A stretch of DNA of 36,303 bases from a virus: positions 1-36,303 of IMG/VR virus record IMGVR_UViG_3300036444_000015. One strand, written 5' to 3'. Under the pieces are notes generated by a model that did no database searches, was not told the DNA's origin, and worked only from the letters and a program-made list of their open reading frames with translations. The translations under genes were made by a program, and so were the position numbers. Shown here in pieces: positions 15,152 through 23,294 of the stretch (positions are counted from its first letter, which is position 1; every line of letters begins with the position of its first letter).

Positions 15152-15204
15152 TGTCGCGCCGGCACCGTAGAGCGGGCGCGCGCCGTCAGCTCGAGGTCAC
15201 CAAC

Positions 15205-16476
15205 ATGACCGAGCAGCAACTGGTCGAGAAGAGCCGTCGTTTGCGCCTGCAGGATGATGGTGGCTGGGCAGCTGCCTTCGGCCACAGCTCGTACGCCGGG
15301 AAACATGTCTCACTCCAGGCAGCGATGCAGCTCGCGACGGTGTGGGCGTGCGTTCGTCTTACCGCGCAGGCGGTCTCGTGCATGCCGCTCGGCATGTTCG
15401 AGAAGGGAGAGCACGACAGCAGGGTCAAGATCGACGACGATCTTTCCGAGATCATCTGTGAAAGTCCGAACGCCGATCAGACCCCACTGGAGTTCTGGGA
15501 AGGTCAAGTGGCGTGGCTGTTGACCAACGGAAACGCCTACTCTGAAAAGGCGATGCTCGGTAAACGTTTGGCGGCGCTGCAGCCGCTGGACAATTGCCGA
15601 CCAGTCCGAGACTCGGACGGCGACCTGAAATATCGCGTGATCGACCGCGGCAAGTCCGAGGATTTGCCGCGCGACAAGGTCTTCCACATCAAGGGTTTTG
15701 GCTTCGGCGGGGACGAGGGCCTTTCCGCCATTCGTTACGGCGCGCAGACTTTCGGTTCAGCGATGGCGGTCGAGGAAGCAACGGGAAAGCTGTTCGGCGC
15801 CGGCATGCAGGCTAGCGGCGTGCTGTCCTCGCAGACCACGCTGACATCGCAGCAGCGCGTCGACCTCAAGGAGATCATGGAGAAATATGTCGGTTCTTCA
15901 AACGCCGGCAAGATGATGGTGCTCGAGGCCGGCCTCAAATACGACCGCCTCGCTCTATCGCCAGTCGACGCACAGATGCTTGAAACGCAGCGGTTCAGTG
16001 TCGAGGCGATGTGCCGCTGGTTCGGCATGCCGCCCATCGTCATCGGCCACGCCGCCCAAGGCCAGACGATGTGGGGCAGCGGCGTCCAGCAGATCCTGAT
16101 CGCTTGGCTGACGCTGGGTCTTGATCCGATCTGCGACCGCATCGAAGCCCGCATCACGAAGCAACTCATTCGCCCGACCGGCAATCGCAAGCGGTACGCC
16201 GAATTCAATCGCGAAGCGCTGCTGCAGATGGATAGCACTGCGAAGGCGGCGTTCCTGTCCACCATGACCCAGAACGGCCTCATGACCCGCAACGAGGGTC
16301 GGGCAAAGCTGAACCTGCCGTGGAAGGCGGGTGGCGACGAACTTACCGCCCAGACCAACCTCGCGCCTCTCGAACAACTCGGTGCCGGCGGCGCCTCCGA
16401 TGGTGCGTCAGCCCGTGCCGCGCTCCGCGCGTGGCTCAGCATTCAGGACAAGGAACCGGAACATGAGCAACCGTGA
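15205..16476 (+). CDS. Portal protein (HK97 family)
   Basis: The protein is 423 aa from ATG 15205, preferred over ATG 15151 because GAGGT lies seven bases before it. The portal forms the dodecameric ring at the head vertex through which DNA passes. Family signs are LQAAMQLATVWACVRLTAQA near the N-terminus, LTNGNAYSEKAM, DKVFHIKGFG, and the MCRWFGMPPIVIGH motif. The C-terminal helical part carries LLQMDSTAKAAFLSTM and RNEGRAKLNLP. It is tightly coupled to the upstream TerL and overlaps the protease by 14 bases. It is complete, with nothing odd. Confidence 0.95.
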   Translation: MTEQQLVEKSRRLRLQDDGGWAAAFGHSSYAGKHVSLQAAMQLATVWACVRLTAQAVSCMPLGMFEKGEHDSRVKIDDDLSEIICESPNADQTPLEFWEGQVAWLLTNGNAYSEKAMLGKRLAALQPLDNCRPVRDSDGDLKYRVIDRGKSEDLPRDKVFHIKGFGFGGDEGLSAIRYGAQTFGSAMAVEEATGKLFGAGMQASGVLSSQTTLTSQQRVDLKEIMEKYVGSSNAGKMMVLEAGLKYDRLALSPVDAQMLETQRFSVEAMCRWFGMPPIVIGHAAQGQTMWGSGVQQILIAWLTLGLDPICDRIEARITKQLIRPTGNRKRYAEFNREALLQMDSTAKAAFLSTMTQNGLMTRNEGRAKLNLPWKAGGDELTAQTNLAPLEQLGAGGASDGASARAALRAWLSIQDKEPEHEQP

Positions 16477-17308
16477 TCTGCCATCGGCCAAGGTTGCCAC
16501 GCGACAGGGCCTCCGCTCCGAGTTGATGCCTTCGGCGCTGGACCGCTGGAACCCCGACGTGATGTCGGCGGACAAGGATGAAGCTGAGGCGACCATCACC
16601 GTGCTCGATGTCATCGGAGCCGACTGGTTTGGTGAGGGTGTAACGGCGAAGCGCATAGCCGGCGCGCTCCGCGCGATCGGCAAGAAGCCGGTCACCGTAC
16701 TGATCAACAGCCCCGGCGGGGACTACTTCGAGGGTCTCGCAATCTACAACCTCCTGCGGGACCATCCGGAGAAAGTGACAGTCAAGATCCTCGGTATCGC
16801 CGCGTCCGCGGCATCGGTCATCGCGATGGCAGGCGACGAGGTGCTGATTGCCCGAGCCGGCTTCCTGATGATCCACAATACCTGGGTGGTCGCGGCCGGT
16901 GATCGCCATGCGATGCGCGATGTTGCCGACTGGCTCGAGCCCTTCGATGCCATGGCGGTGGATATCTACCGCGCGCGCACTTCGATGGATGACAAGCAGC
17001 TCGCCAAGATGCTGGACCGCGAGACGTGGATCGGCGGGAGCGATGCGATCGAGAAAGGTTTCGCGGACGCGCTTTTGCCGGCCGACGAGATCGAGAGTTC
17101 CACCAACAATTCCGCCGAGGGCAAGCCAGTATCGGCCGCCCATAAGGTGGACGCACTTCTGGCCCGAATGAACGTGCCGCGATCCGAGCGGCGCGAACTC
17201 ATCCAGGCGCTGAAAGGGGGCACGCGCGACGCTGCCCCATCCGGCATGTCAGGCGCTGCCGTCGTCGCGGAGGTCGAAAACCTCCTTTCCTCCATACGGT
17301 CAATCTAG
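16463..17308 (+). CDS. ClpP-like prohead protease
   Basis: The protein is 281 aa from ATG 16463, chosen because AAGGAA is seven bases upstream; longer frames run through the portal end. It is a serine protease that matures the capsid. The ClpP fold is shown by INSPGGDYFEGLAIYNLL, catalytic S115 in GIAASAAS, H138 in FLMIHNT, and a probable D185 in MLDRETWIGG. The C-terminal 70 residues are polar and may bind scaffold or capsid. It lies between portal and capsid, as in HK97-type phages. Confidence 0.93.
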   Translation: MSNRDLPSAKVATRQGLRSELMPSALDRWNPDVMSADKDEAEATITVLDVIGADWFGEGVTAKRIAGALRAIGKKPVTVLINSPGGDYFEGLAIYNLLRDHPEKVTVKILGIAASAASVIAMAGDEVLIARAGFLMIHNTWVVAAGDRHAMRDVADWLEPFDAMAVDIYRARTSMDDKQLAKMLDRETWIGGSDAIEKGFADALLPADEIESSTNNSAEGKPVSAAHKVDALLARMNVPRSERRELIQALKGGTRDAAPSGMSGAAVVAEVENLLSSIRSI

Positions 17309-17320
17309 GGGAGAAACCCA

Positions 17321-18643
17321 ATGACCAAACATGTGATGCTGCGGGCGGCCTCGCTCGCGGCCCTGATGGCTGCGCGCCCGGCGGCGGTGATCGGTAGCGT
17401 CCGCAACGACGCGCCGATCGACGCGGCCAAGCTCGAAAAACTGCTGGGCGAGGTGAAGTCTGAACTGACCCGCGTCGGCGACGAGGTCAAGAAGACCGCC
17501 GAGGACGCGCTCAAGCAGAGCAAGGACGCCGGCAAGACCTCAGATGAGGTCAAGGCCAAGGCCGACGAACTGCTCACCGCTCAGGCGAAGCTGACCGAAG
17601 CCCAGAATAAGCTCAGGGAAAAGCTGGAGGCCCTCGAAACCCGCAACACCGACCTCGAGCAGAAACTTGCGGCTCGGCGCGGCGGCAACGGTGGCGATGC
17701 GGTCAAGTCCTTTGGCCAGCAGGTGGCTGAGTCCGAGAAGCTCAAGGGATTCATCGCTAACGGTGCCAAGGGGACGGTGAAGATCGACGTCAAGAACGTG
17801 ATCACCTCGGCCGGCGGCAGCGCCGGTGATCTGATCACGCCGCAGCGCGACACCGAGATCGTGGGTATCCCCCGCCGCCAGATGACCATCCGGCAGTTGC
17901 TGTCGGTCGGTCGCACCACCTCGAACTCGGTCGAGTATGCCCGCATGGTCGCCCGCACCAACAATGCGGCCGTGGTGGCGGAGAACACGCTCAAGGCCGA
18001 GTCGAACTACACCTGGGAACCCGATGACGCCCCGGTCCGGACAATCGCCCACTGGGTGCCGGTCTCGCGCAACGCCATGGACGACATCCCGCAGCTGCAG
18101 GGTGAGATCGATGGCGAGCTTCGCTACGGCCTCGAACTGGTCGAGGAAAACGAGATCCTGAAGGGTGATGGCACTGGCCAGCACCTCCATGGTCTCGTTC
18201 CGCAGGCGACAGACTACGCGGCGGCGTTTGCGCCGGCGGATGAGACCGACATCGACACGCTGCGCCTCGCCCTCTTGCAGGCGTCGTTGGCGGAGTACCC
18301 CGCCGATGGGATCGTGCTCCATCCGACCCGCTGGGCGAAGATCGAACTCACCAAGGACGGCGAGCTTCGCTACATCTTCGCGAACGTGATCCAGATGGCT
18401 GGCCCGCAGCTGTGGGGCCGTCCAGTGATCGCGACCCAGGCCATGGACGAGGACGAGTTCTTGACCGGCGCTTTCCGCGTCGCGGCCAAGATCTACGACC
18501 GCATGGATGTCGAGGTGCTGATCTCCTCGGAAGACCGGGACAACTTCGTCAAGAACATGCTGACCGTCCGTGCTGAAGAGCGCCTCGCCCTCGCGGTGAA
18601 GCGCCCGGCTGCTCTGGTAACCGGCGAGTTCAACGAGGCCTGA
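17321..18643 (+). CDS. Major capsid protein (HK97 gp5-like) with scaffold-like N-terminus
   Basis: The protein is 440 aa, starting at ATG 17321 after a strong GGGGAG ribosome site, in keeping with a highly made protein. Residues about 35-120 form a charged coiled coil (LEKLLGEVKSELTRVGDEV), the delta-domain scaffold normally removed by the protease encoded upstream. From about 150 the HK97 capsid fold begins: SAGDLITPQRDTEIVGIPRR, then YARMVARTNNAAVVAE, then FLTGAFRVAAKIYDRMDVEV near the end. A stable hairpin follows the stop at 18660. Confidence 0.95.
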   Translation: MTKHVMLRAASLAALMAARPAAVIGSVRNDAPIDAAKLEKLLGEVKSELTRVGDEVKKTAEDALKQSKDAGKTSDEVKAKADELLTAQAKLTEAQNKLREKLEALETRNTDLEQKLAARRGGNGGDAVKSFGQQVAESEKLKGFIANGAKGTVKIDVKNVITSAGGSAGDLITPQRDTEIVGIPRRQMTIRQLLSVGRTTSNSVEYARMVARTNNAAVVAENTLKAESNYTWEPDDAPVRTIAHWVPVSRNAMDDIPQLQGEIDGELRYGLELVEENEILKGDGTGQHLHGLVPQATDYAAAFAPADETDIDTLRLALLQASLAEYPADGIVLHPTRWAKIELTKDGELRYIFANVIQMAGPQLWGRPVIATQAMDEDEFLTGAFRVAAKIYDRMDVEVLISSEDRDNFVKNMLTVRAEERLALAVKRPAALVTGEFNEA

Positions 18644-18659
18644 TCGGTCGGCTCTTAGC

Positions 18660-18682
18660 AGAGCGGCGGTCCCTGCCGCTCT
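18660..18682 (+). terminator. Hairpin after capsid gene
   Basis: AGAGCGGC (18660-18667) and GCCGCTCT (18675-18682) form a perfect 8-bp stem with a 7-base loop, 16 bases after the capsid stop. No T run follows. It most likely acts as a partial terminator or mRNA-stabilising end that keeps capsid output above the downstream genes. Confidence 0.6.
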
Positions 18683-18705
18683 CCCCCTCCATCGGAGACA
18701 TCGCG

Positions 18706-18900
18706 ATGAAAACCTACATCGCCAAGCGGTCCTTCTATGGCGACCTCGGCAGCGTCCGCCGTCGCCAGGAGCTCAAGATCGACGACGATCGGCTGGCCAA
18801 GCAGCTCGTCGAGAAGGGCCTGATCGCGCCCGCCGACGGCACCGAAACTGAAGCCGTCGAAACCCCGAAACCCACGACCAAGCCGAAGGCAAAGTCGTAA
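18706..18900 (+). CDS. Small hypothetical head-region protein, 64 aa
   Basis: ATG 18706 has GGAG nine bases upstream. The first 45 residues form a compact beta-rich unit (AKRSFYGDLGSVRRRQEL, then LVEKGLI), a type of short protein often found between capsid and connector genes. The last 20 are a Pro/Thr/Lys tail. Function is unknown; a capsid accessory or connector role is suggested only by position. Confidence 0.75.
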   Translation: MKTYIAKRSFYGDLGSVRRRQELKIDDDRLAKQLVEKGLIAPADGTETEAVETPKPTTKPKAKS

Positions 18901-18927
18901 CGGCGCCGAGCGCCAAGGAGAACCACG

Positions 18928-19299
18928 ATGCGCCGCATCAAGGTCGAGGTCACCACCGAAGTCGGTGGTGCCGCAACGAAACTATCGCCCAAGGTCACCG
19001 GCAAGGTTCACAGCGTCCATTACATCCCGGATGGCACCGTTCCGTTCAGCAATACCGTGGACTTCGCGATCACGGTGAACGGCACCGGCGAGAACGTCTG
19101 GACGCAGAGCAACATCACCGCCGGCGCGGTTAAGTATCCGCGCGCGCCGGTGCATGACCAGGCCGGTGCGGCCCTTCTGTACGCTGCCGGGGGCCCCGCG
19201 CAGGCTGACAAGATCGGACTCGGCAACGACGAGTTCAAAATCGTGCTAGCCCAGGGCGGTGACGCCAAGAAGGGCACGTTCATCTTTCTGGTGGACTGA
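18928..19299 (+). CDS. Beta-rich phage structural protein, 123 aa
   Basis: ATG 18928 follows a strong AAGGAG site. The sequence is mostly beta strands (KLSPKVTGKVHSVHYI, FAITVNGTGENVWT, NDEFKIVLAQGG, GTFIFLVD). This resembles small beta-sandwich proteins coded between capsid and head-tail connectors in many siphophages; I recognise the type but not a named family. A likely role is capsid decoration or head completion. The connector gene starts six bases later. Confidence 0.75.
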   Translation: MRRIKVEVTTEVGGAATKLSPKVTGKVHSVHYIPDGTVPFSNTVDFAITVNGTGENVWTQSNITAGAVKYPRAPVHDQAGAALLYAAGGPAQADKIGLGNDEFKIVLAQGGDAKKGTFIFLVD

Positions 19300-19304
19300 A
19301 GCTC

Positions 19305-19928
19305 ATGAGCGTCCGCGTCATCATTCCGCCGGAGCCCATTGTGACCCCGGCGGATATTGCCGGGCCGCATGCCGGCGATGACGCGGGCGTCGCTCGGGTT
19401 ATCATGGCGGCGCAACGCACCATCGACGGCCCTCAGGGCTGGCTGGGCATTGCGATCGGCCCCCAAACACTCGAATTGACCAGCGACGCATACTGCGAGA
19501 TGCGTCTGCCGTGCCCGCCCCTCATTGAGATCGAGGGCATCAACTATCTCGACGAGGACGACGCGGAGCAGGTCGTTGATGACGGCGATTTCCGCCTGAT
19601 CCCCGCGACCGGCGTCATCTGGTTTCGATCCGGATTTGCGTTTCCGTCGACCAATGGGGCCCCCGACGCTGTCCGCATACGCTATCGGGCCGGCTATGAC
19701 GGCGCGGACGTCGATAGCGGCGGGACCGGGCCGGTGCCCGATGAGGCCAAGCAGGCGGTCATCGTGCTGGCGCAGCACATGCTGTCGACCGGAGCTGCGA
19801 ACCTGTTCCTGCGGTCTGAGGAGGTCGAAGGCATCGGCACCCGTCAGTTCGTGGTGAGCGACCAGGCCGACGCGGTGATCGAGCGCACCGTTCGCGGTTT
19901 GCTGCAGGGTTTGAGGGTGTATCGGTGA
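19305..19928 (+). CDS. Head-tail connector (gp6/phiE125 gp8-like)
   Basis: This 207-aa protein would form the ring beneath the portal. The pattern VARVIMAAQRTIDGPQGWLG, then RLPCPPLIEIEGINYLDED, then VRIRYRAGYD, and an end helix EAKQAVIVLAQHMLST is characteristic of the phage gp6-like/phiE125 gp8 connector family. The start at ATG 19305 has a weak GAAG site close by. It overlaps the following gene by four bases, consistent with coupled connector genes. Confidence 0.88.
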   Translation: MSVRVIIPPEPIVTPADIAGPHAGDDAGVARVIMAAQRTIDGPQGWLGIAIGPQTLELTSDAYCEMRLPCPPLIEIEGINYLDEDDAEQVVDDGDFRLIPATGVIWFRSGFAFPSTNGAPDAVRIRYRAGYDGADVDSGGTGPVPDEAKQAVIVLAQHMLSTGAANLFLRSEEVEGIGTRQFVVSDQADAVIERTVRGLLQGLRVYR

Positions 19929-20251
19929 CACCGAGCGAGGCCATCGCAATGCTGGACCGCCAGCTTGCCGACCACGGCGAGGATATCGGCGTGCGGCACA
20001 TGTCCGGAGGAGCCATCACCTCGACGGAGACGGTTCGCGCCTTCGTTCGCGGCTATAAACCAGAGGAAGTCGTTGGCGCCATCGCCCAGGGCGACGGAAA
20101 GATCACCATCTCCCCCACGGGGCTACTCTCGCCGCCGAAGTTCAACGACAAGACGGTGATCGGCGGCAGCAAGGTGCGCAACGTGCAGGCAGTCGAGGAA
20201 ATCCGGCTCGCCGGCTTAGTCGTCCGCTACAACCTGCAGGTGCGTGGCTGA
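19925..20251 (+). CDS. Head closure (stopper) protein
   Basis: The protein is 108 aa, starting at GTG 19925 within the stop of the connector gene (GTGA). It is short and beta-rich, with ITISPTGLLSPPKFNDKTVI and EEIRLAGLVVRYNLQVRG. Both size and place match the head-closure protein that seals the connector after packaging. The assignment rests on gene order and shape rather than on a clear motif. The next gene starts on its last base (TGATG). Confidence 0.75.
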   Translation: MTPSEAIAMLDRQLADHGEDIGVRHMSGGAITSTETVRAFVRGYKPEEVVGAIAQGDGKITISPTGLLSPPKFNDKTVIGGSKVRNVQAVEEIRLAGLVVRYNLQVRG

Positions 20252-20976
20252 TGGCGCGGTTCGAGACATTCGCCCGCGACATTCAGGTGGCGACCGCCGG
20301 ACTGAGCGATGACGAGATTTCGCGCGAAGTGGCGCGGTTCGCCAAGACAAGCGTGGGGGAGCTGATCCGCACCGGCGAGGCGAGCTCAAACTACACCCGC
20401 TTCGTCAACGGGCGGGAGGGTGCTCCCGAGGAGGCCTTCAACGTCCGCAGCAGCGCGACGCCCGGGCCGATCCTCTACGAGTTTGCCTGGTGGCATGATG
20501 TGATCACCGGCGCGCTGGCGGAGTTAGTTAAGCGAAGCCCGAAGCGCAGCGGCCGATATAGCCGATCGTTCATCGTGCTCGCCAACCAGCTGCCGGTGAC
20601 GAATTACCAGACCGTCGACGGCGCCGCCGAGGTGATCATCTTCAACGCGCAGCCCTACACCCGCAAGATCGAGGTCGGCGCGATGTCGATGTCGGTGGCG
20701 CCACGGCACTTCGAAGGCACCGCTGCATCGCTGCGCCGGAAGTACGGCAGGGACAGCTTTTCGATCATCACCCGCTTTCTTGATATCCGATCGGGGATCG
20801 ACCCGCGGGTGCCGTACCTGCTCAGGGGTGAATATGCCAGTCGGTACAACGCACAGCGAAGGGCAATCCGGTCCGGAGCCAGCATCAGCAGCGCGCAGCG
20901 CTTGGCGCGGCGCAAGAGCCTCGATGTCGGGCAGCCCATCACCTATCCGGCCCTCGTGATCAACCTGGTGCACTGA
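20251..20976 (+). CDS. Head-tail joining protein, probably HK97 gp10-like
   Basis: The protein is 241 aa with ATG overlapping the preceding stop. The middle contains KRSPKRSGRYSRSFIVLANQ, the kRSGryrrSf signature of gp10-type neck proteins that link head and tail. The flanks are longer than in most family members: the N-terminal 85 residues and the basic C-terminal SAQRLARRKSLDVGQP are extra. Context (stopper before, tail terminator after) supports the call. Confidence 0.75.
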   Translation: MARFETFARDIQVATAGLSDDEISREVARFAKTSVGELIRTGEASSNYTRFVNGREGAPEEAFNVRSSATPGPILYEFAWWHDVITGALAELVKRSPKRSGRYSRSFIVLANQLPVTNYQTVDGAAEVIIFNAQPYTRKIEVGAMSMSVAPRHFEGTAASLRRKYGRDSFSIITRFLDIRSGIDPRVPYLLRGEYASRYNAQRRAIRSGASISSAQRLARRKSLDVGQPITYPALVINLVH

Positions 20977-21389
20977 TGTCGAGCCCCGATGTCTACGACA
21001 AGCTCGAAACCTTTCTGAAGGCCGAGTGGTCGGAAACCCCCCTGGTGTTCGAAAACGAGGAATGGCCGCTCGATGAGGGCGATCCGGCGGCATTCGTCTA
21101 CGTCGAGATCTTCGGCAATTTCTACAGCCAGGAATCGGTCGGCTCCCCGGGCAACAACCTCTGGCGTGAGACCGGCACGATGCAGCTGCACGTCATGGTC
21201 CCGAACACCACCGGCACCCGCACCGCCCGCACCTACGCCAAGGCGCTGGTCGGCCTCTTCAAGGAGGCGGAAGTCGATGGCGTGCGCTTCCGAGAGATGT
21301 CGATCGGCGCCGGCGAGCCAGGCATGCCGAGCGGCAACTACTTCCCGATGACCGCGACGGTCGATTGGGAATTCGACGAGAACGGCTAA
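20976..21389 (+). CDS. Tail terminator protein (DUF4128/gpU-like)
   Basis: The protein is 137 aa with ATG overlapping the stop upstream. The beginning DVYDKLETFLKAEW, the central ETGTMQLHVMVPNTTGTRTA, and the closing YFPMTATVDWEFDENG match the DUF4128 tail-terminator type. This protein caps the tail tube and fixes its length with the tape measure. It stands just before the tail tube gene, as expected. Confidence 0.85.
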   Translation: MSSPDVYDKLETFLKAEWSETPLVFENEEWPLDEGDPAAFVYVEIFGNFYSQESVGSPGNNLWRETGTMQLHVMVPNTTGTRTARTYAKALVGLFKEAEVDGVRFREMSIGAGEPGMPSGNYFPMTATVDWEFDENG

Positions 21390-21407
21390 GCCACAAGGAG
21401 CAAGCCC

Positions 21408-22340
21408 ATGGGCATCGCAGAAGCCTCACTCACCCGCTTGGCCTATGCGGCTGAAGCGACCATCGGCACCACGCCAGCGACGCCGACCTTCAAGACGCTG
21501 CGCTATGTCAGCGAAGGCCTGAAGGCCGGCAAGCAGGTAGCGGTGAGCGATGAGATCCGCGGCGACGGCAACGTCACCGATATCGTCGACGTGGGTCGCA
21601 CGGTCGAGGGGCCGCTGGCCTTCGAGTTCTCGTACGGCACCTTCGACGACTTCCTCGAGGCCCTGTTCCGCGGCGCCTGGACCAGCGACGTGCTGGTCAA
21701 CGGGATCCTCCACAAGGCTTTCACGTTCGAGAAGACCTTCGAGCAGGGCGCGACCGACAGCTTCCTCCGCTACCGCGGCTGCCGGATCAACTCGATGGAC
21801 CTCACCCTTGAGAGCAAGGCCCTGGTGAAGGGCAGCTTCGGCATTATGGGCCTCGGCAGCCCGACTCCGACGACTGCAATCATCACCGGCGCGACCTATG
21901 GCGCAGCGACCACCACTCCGGTGCTGAACGCCGCGACCAACGTCGCGAACCTGGTTGTCGCCGGCATCACCGCTTCGCCAAAGGTCAAGTCGCTCAGCCT
22001 CTCGATCAAGTCGAACCTCTATGCCAACGACCAGCTCGGCTCGCTCGAGGCCGACAGCCATGGGCTCGGCCGCTTCGAGGTGACCGGGTCGATGCAGACC
22101 TACTTCCGCGATCTCGATACCTACAACGCCATCAAGAACCACAGCGACGTGTCGCTGTCCTTCGATATCGGTGCCGTGTCGGGCAGCAAGTACACCTTCG
22201 AGCTCGAAGCGGTGAAGCTGCTCGACGGCGATCCTGTCGTCGGCGGCAACAGCCAGGCCGTCATGCTCGAGGTACCGTTTCAGGCCAAGTACGATGCCGG
22301 CACCGGTGGTTCGATGAAGATCACCCGGGCGGTGACCTGA
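21408..22340 (+). CDS. Major tail tube protein
   Basis: The protein is 310 aa, starting at ATG 21408 with a strong AAGGAG eight bases upstream. It opens with EASLTRLAYAAEATIGTTPA, then SDEIRGDGNVTDIVDVGRTV and GPLAFEFSYGTFDDFLEALF, the pattern of the Phage_tube tail-tube family. Later repeats of beta strands (LSLSIKSNLYANDQ, then SLSFDIGAVSGSKYTFEL) fit a stacked hexamer tube. A strong ribosome site suits its high copy number. Confidence 0.92.
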   Translation: MGIAEASLTRLAYAAEATIGTTPATPTFKTLRYVSEGLKAGKQVAVSDEIRGDGNVTDIVDVGRTVEGPLAFEFSYGTFDDFLEALFRGAWTSDVLVNGILHKAFTFEKTFEQGATDSFLRYRGCRINSMDLTLESKALVKGSFGIMGLGSPTPTTAIITGATYGAATTTPVLNAATNVANLVVAGITASPKVKSLSLSIKSNLYANDQLGSLEADSHGLGRFEVTGSMQTYFRDLDTYNAIKNHSDVSLSFDIGAVSGSKYTFELEAVKLLDGDPVVGGNSQAVMLEVPFQAKYDAGTGGSMKITRAVT

Positions 22341-22546
22341 TGAGCAAGCGAGCCCCCGCCAAGCTGGTTACCTTCACGCCGGCCGAGACCTTCACCGGGT
22401 ATCCGGACGGCAAGACGGCCGTGCTGTTCAAGGCCGGCGTCGAGAGTCATCCGGTTCCCGAAACCTTCGCGCAGCTGATGCGTGAGAAGGGCCACGTCGC
22501 CTCCGGCACCCACCTGCACGCCCCCACAGAGGACCCCGCCGAATGA
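22340..22546 (+). CDS. Small tail-region hypothetical protein, 68 aa
   Basis: The ATG overlaps the tail tube stop and the stop overlaps the next start (ATGA), so it is translationally coupled on both sides. It is a short soluble protein with a beta-like middle (AVLFKAGVESHPVPETFA) and a polar tail. Function is unknown. The place between tube and chaperone suggests a minor tail or assembly role. Confidence 0.75.
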   Translation: MSKRAPAKLVTFTPAETFTGYPDGKTAVLFKAGVESHPVPETFAQLMREKGHVASGTHLHAPTEDPAE

Positions 22547-22962
22547 CCGTCAAGTTTGCAAGTGCCAAAGTCGACCTGACCAAGGAAGCCGAGGGTGAAT
22601 GGGTGCCCTCCCGCGCCTTCCCCGGCGTCGAGTTCCGGGTTTCCTCCATCCAGCTGCCGGCCTTTGCCACGGCCCGCGACATGCTGTTCCAGCGCTGGGC
22701 CCGCAAGTACAAGGGCCAGCCGGTGCCGCTCGACGTGAAGCATGACGAGCTCGGCAAGCTCGTTGCCAAGCACATCCTGCACGGCTGGCGCGGCTTCGAT
22801 GAGGAGTATTCGCCGGAGCTCGCCGACAAGGCGCTGCGCGACCGCGAATACCGGGACCTGCTCGGCGACATTGAGCTTTGCGCCTCCCAGGTCGGCGAGG
22901 CCAACGTGCAGTTCGTCGAGGACGAAGCGGGAAACTCCGGCGCGCCTTCCGCAAAAGGTTAG
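22543..22962 (+). CDS. Tail assembly chaperone G-like protein
   Basis: The protein is 139 aa with ATG overlapping the upstream stop (ATGA). By order and shape it corresponds to lambda gpG, which coats the tape measure during tail assembly. It begins with a beta-rich part (EGEWVPSRAFPGVEFRVSSI) and continues helically (DELGKLVAKHILHGW). It contains the slippery G GGA AAC at 22929-22935 in its own frame, so a fraction of ribosomes would continue as the GT form ending at 23288. The stop is TAG 22960-22962. Confidence 0.88.
   Translation: MTVKFASAKVDLTKEAEGEWVPSRAFPGVEFRVSSIQLPAFATARDMLFQRWARKYKGQPVPLDVKHDELGKLVAKHILHGWRGFDEEYSPELADKALRDREYRDLLGDIELCASQVGEANVQFVEDEAGNSGAPSAKG
22929..22935 (+). 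promoter_or_regulatory. Programmed -1 frameshift slippery site
   Basis: GGGAAAC is phased as G GGA AAC in the G frame, an exact X XXY YYZ heptamer close to lambda's G GGA AAG. After slipping, translation reads CTC CGG CGC and continues through an otherwise start-less frame for 117 codons, giving a fusion of about 248 aa. Confidence 0.85.
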
Positions 22963-23288
22963 AGCGGCAAGGCGCAGGCGACATCGATGGCTGGCTGGCG
23001 GAGCTGGCGGACGAATACCCTGAGGACGCCGACTGGCTGCAGCCGGCGCCAGACGACTTCACCGATGAGCCGTGGCACCGGCTCTACTTCCGTGCCTTCG
23101 AGGCGCTCCGTTTCGATCGCTTCTTCGGAGCGATGGGCGGAGAGTTGCCGATCAGCTACCTGGCTCGCACCCGCTATGCGGACGACCTGGGGTTGACCGG
23201 CGACGATCGCGAGACCTTCCACTTTTTTCTCACCGCTCTCGACGCGGAATATCTCGAGTGGCGGGCTGAGACCAACCCGGCGGCTTAG
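22929..23288 (+). CDS. Tail assembly chaperone T-part (made as G-T fusion)
   Basis: This frame has no credible start of its own (only a TTG inside G without a ribosome site) and is reached by the -1 slip at 22929-22935. It adds LRRAFRKRLERQGAGDIDGW and an acidic, aromatic-rich body (WLAELADEYPEDADWLQ, then WHRLYFRAFEALRFDRFFG) that would grip the tape measure protein and tail tube subunits. Size, position and frame relation are those of lambda G/GT. It ends seven bases before the tape measure start. Confidence 0.85.
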   Translation, partial: GKLRRAFRKRLERQGAGDIDGWLAELADEYPEDADWLQPAPDDFTDEPWHRLYFRAFEALRFDRFFGAMGGELPISYLARTRYADDLGLTGDDRETFHFFLTALDAEYLEWRAETNPAA

Positions 23289-23294
23289 CAATCC

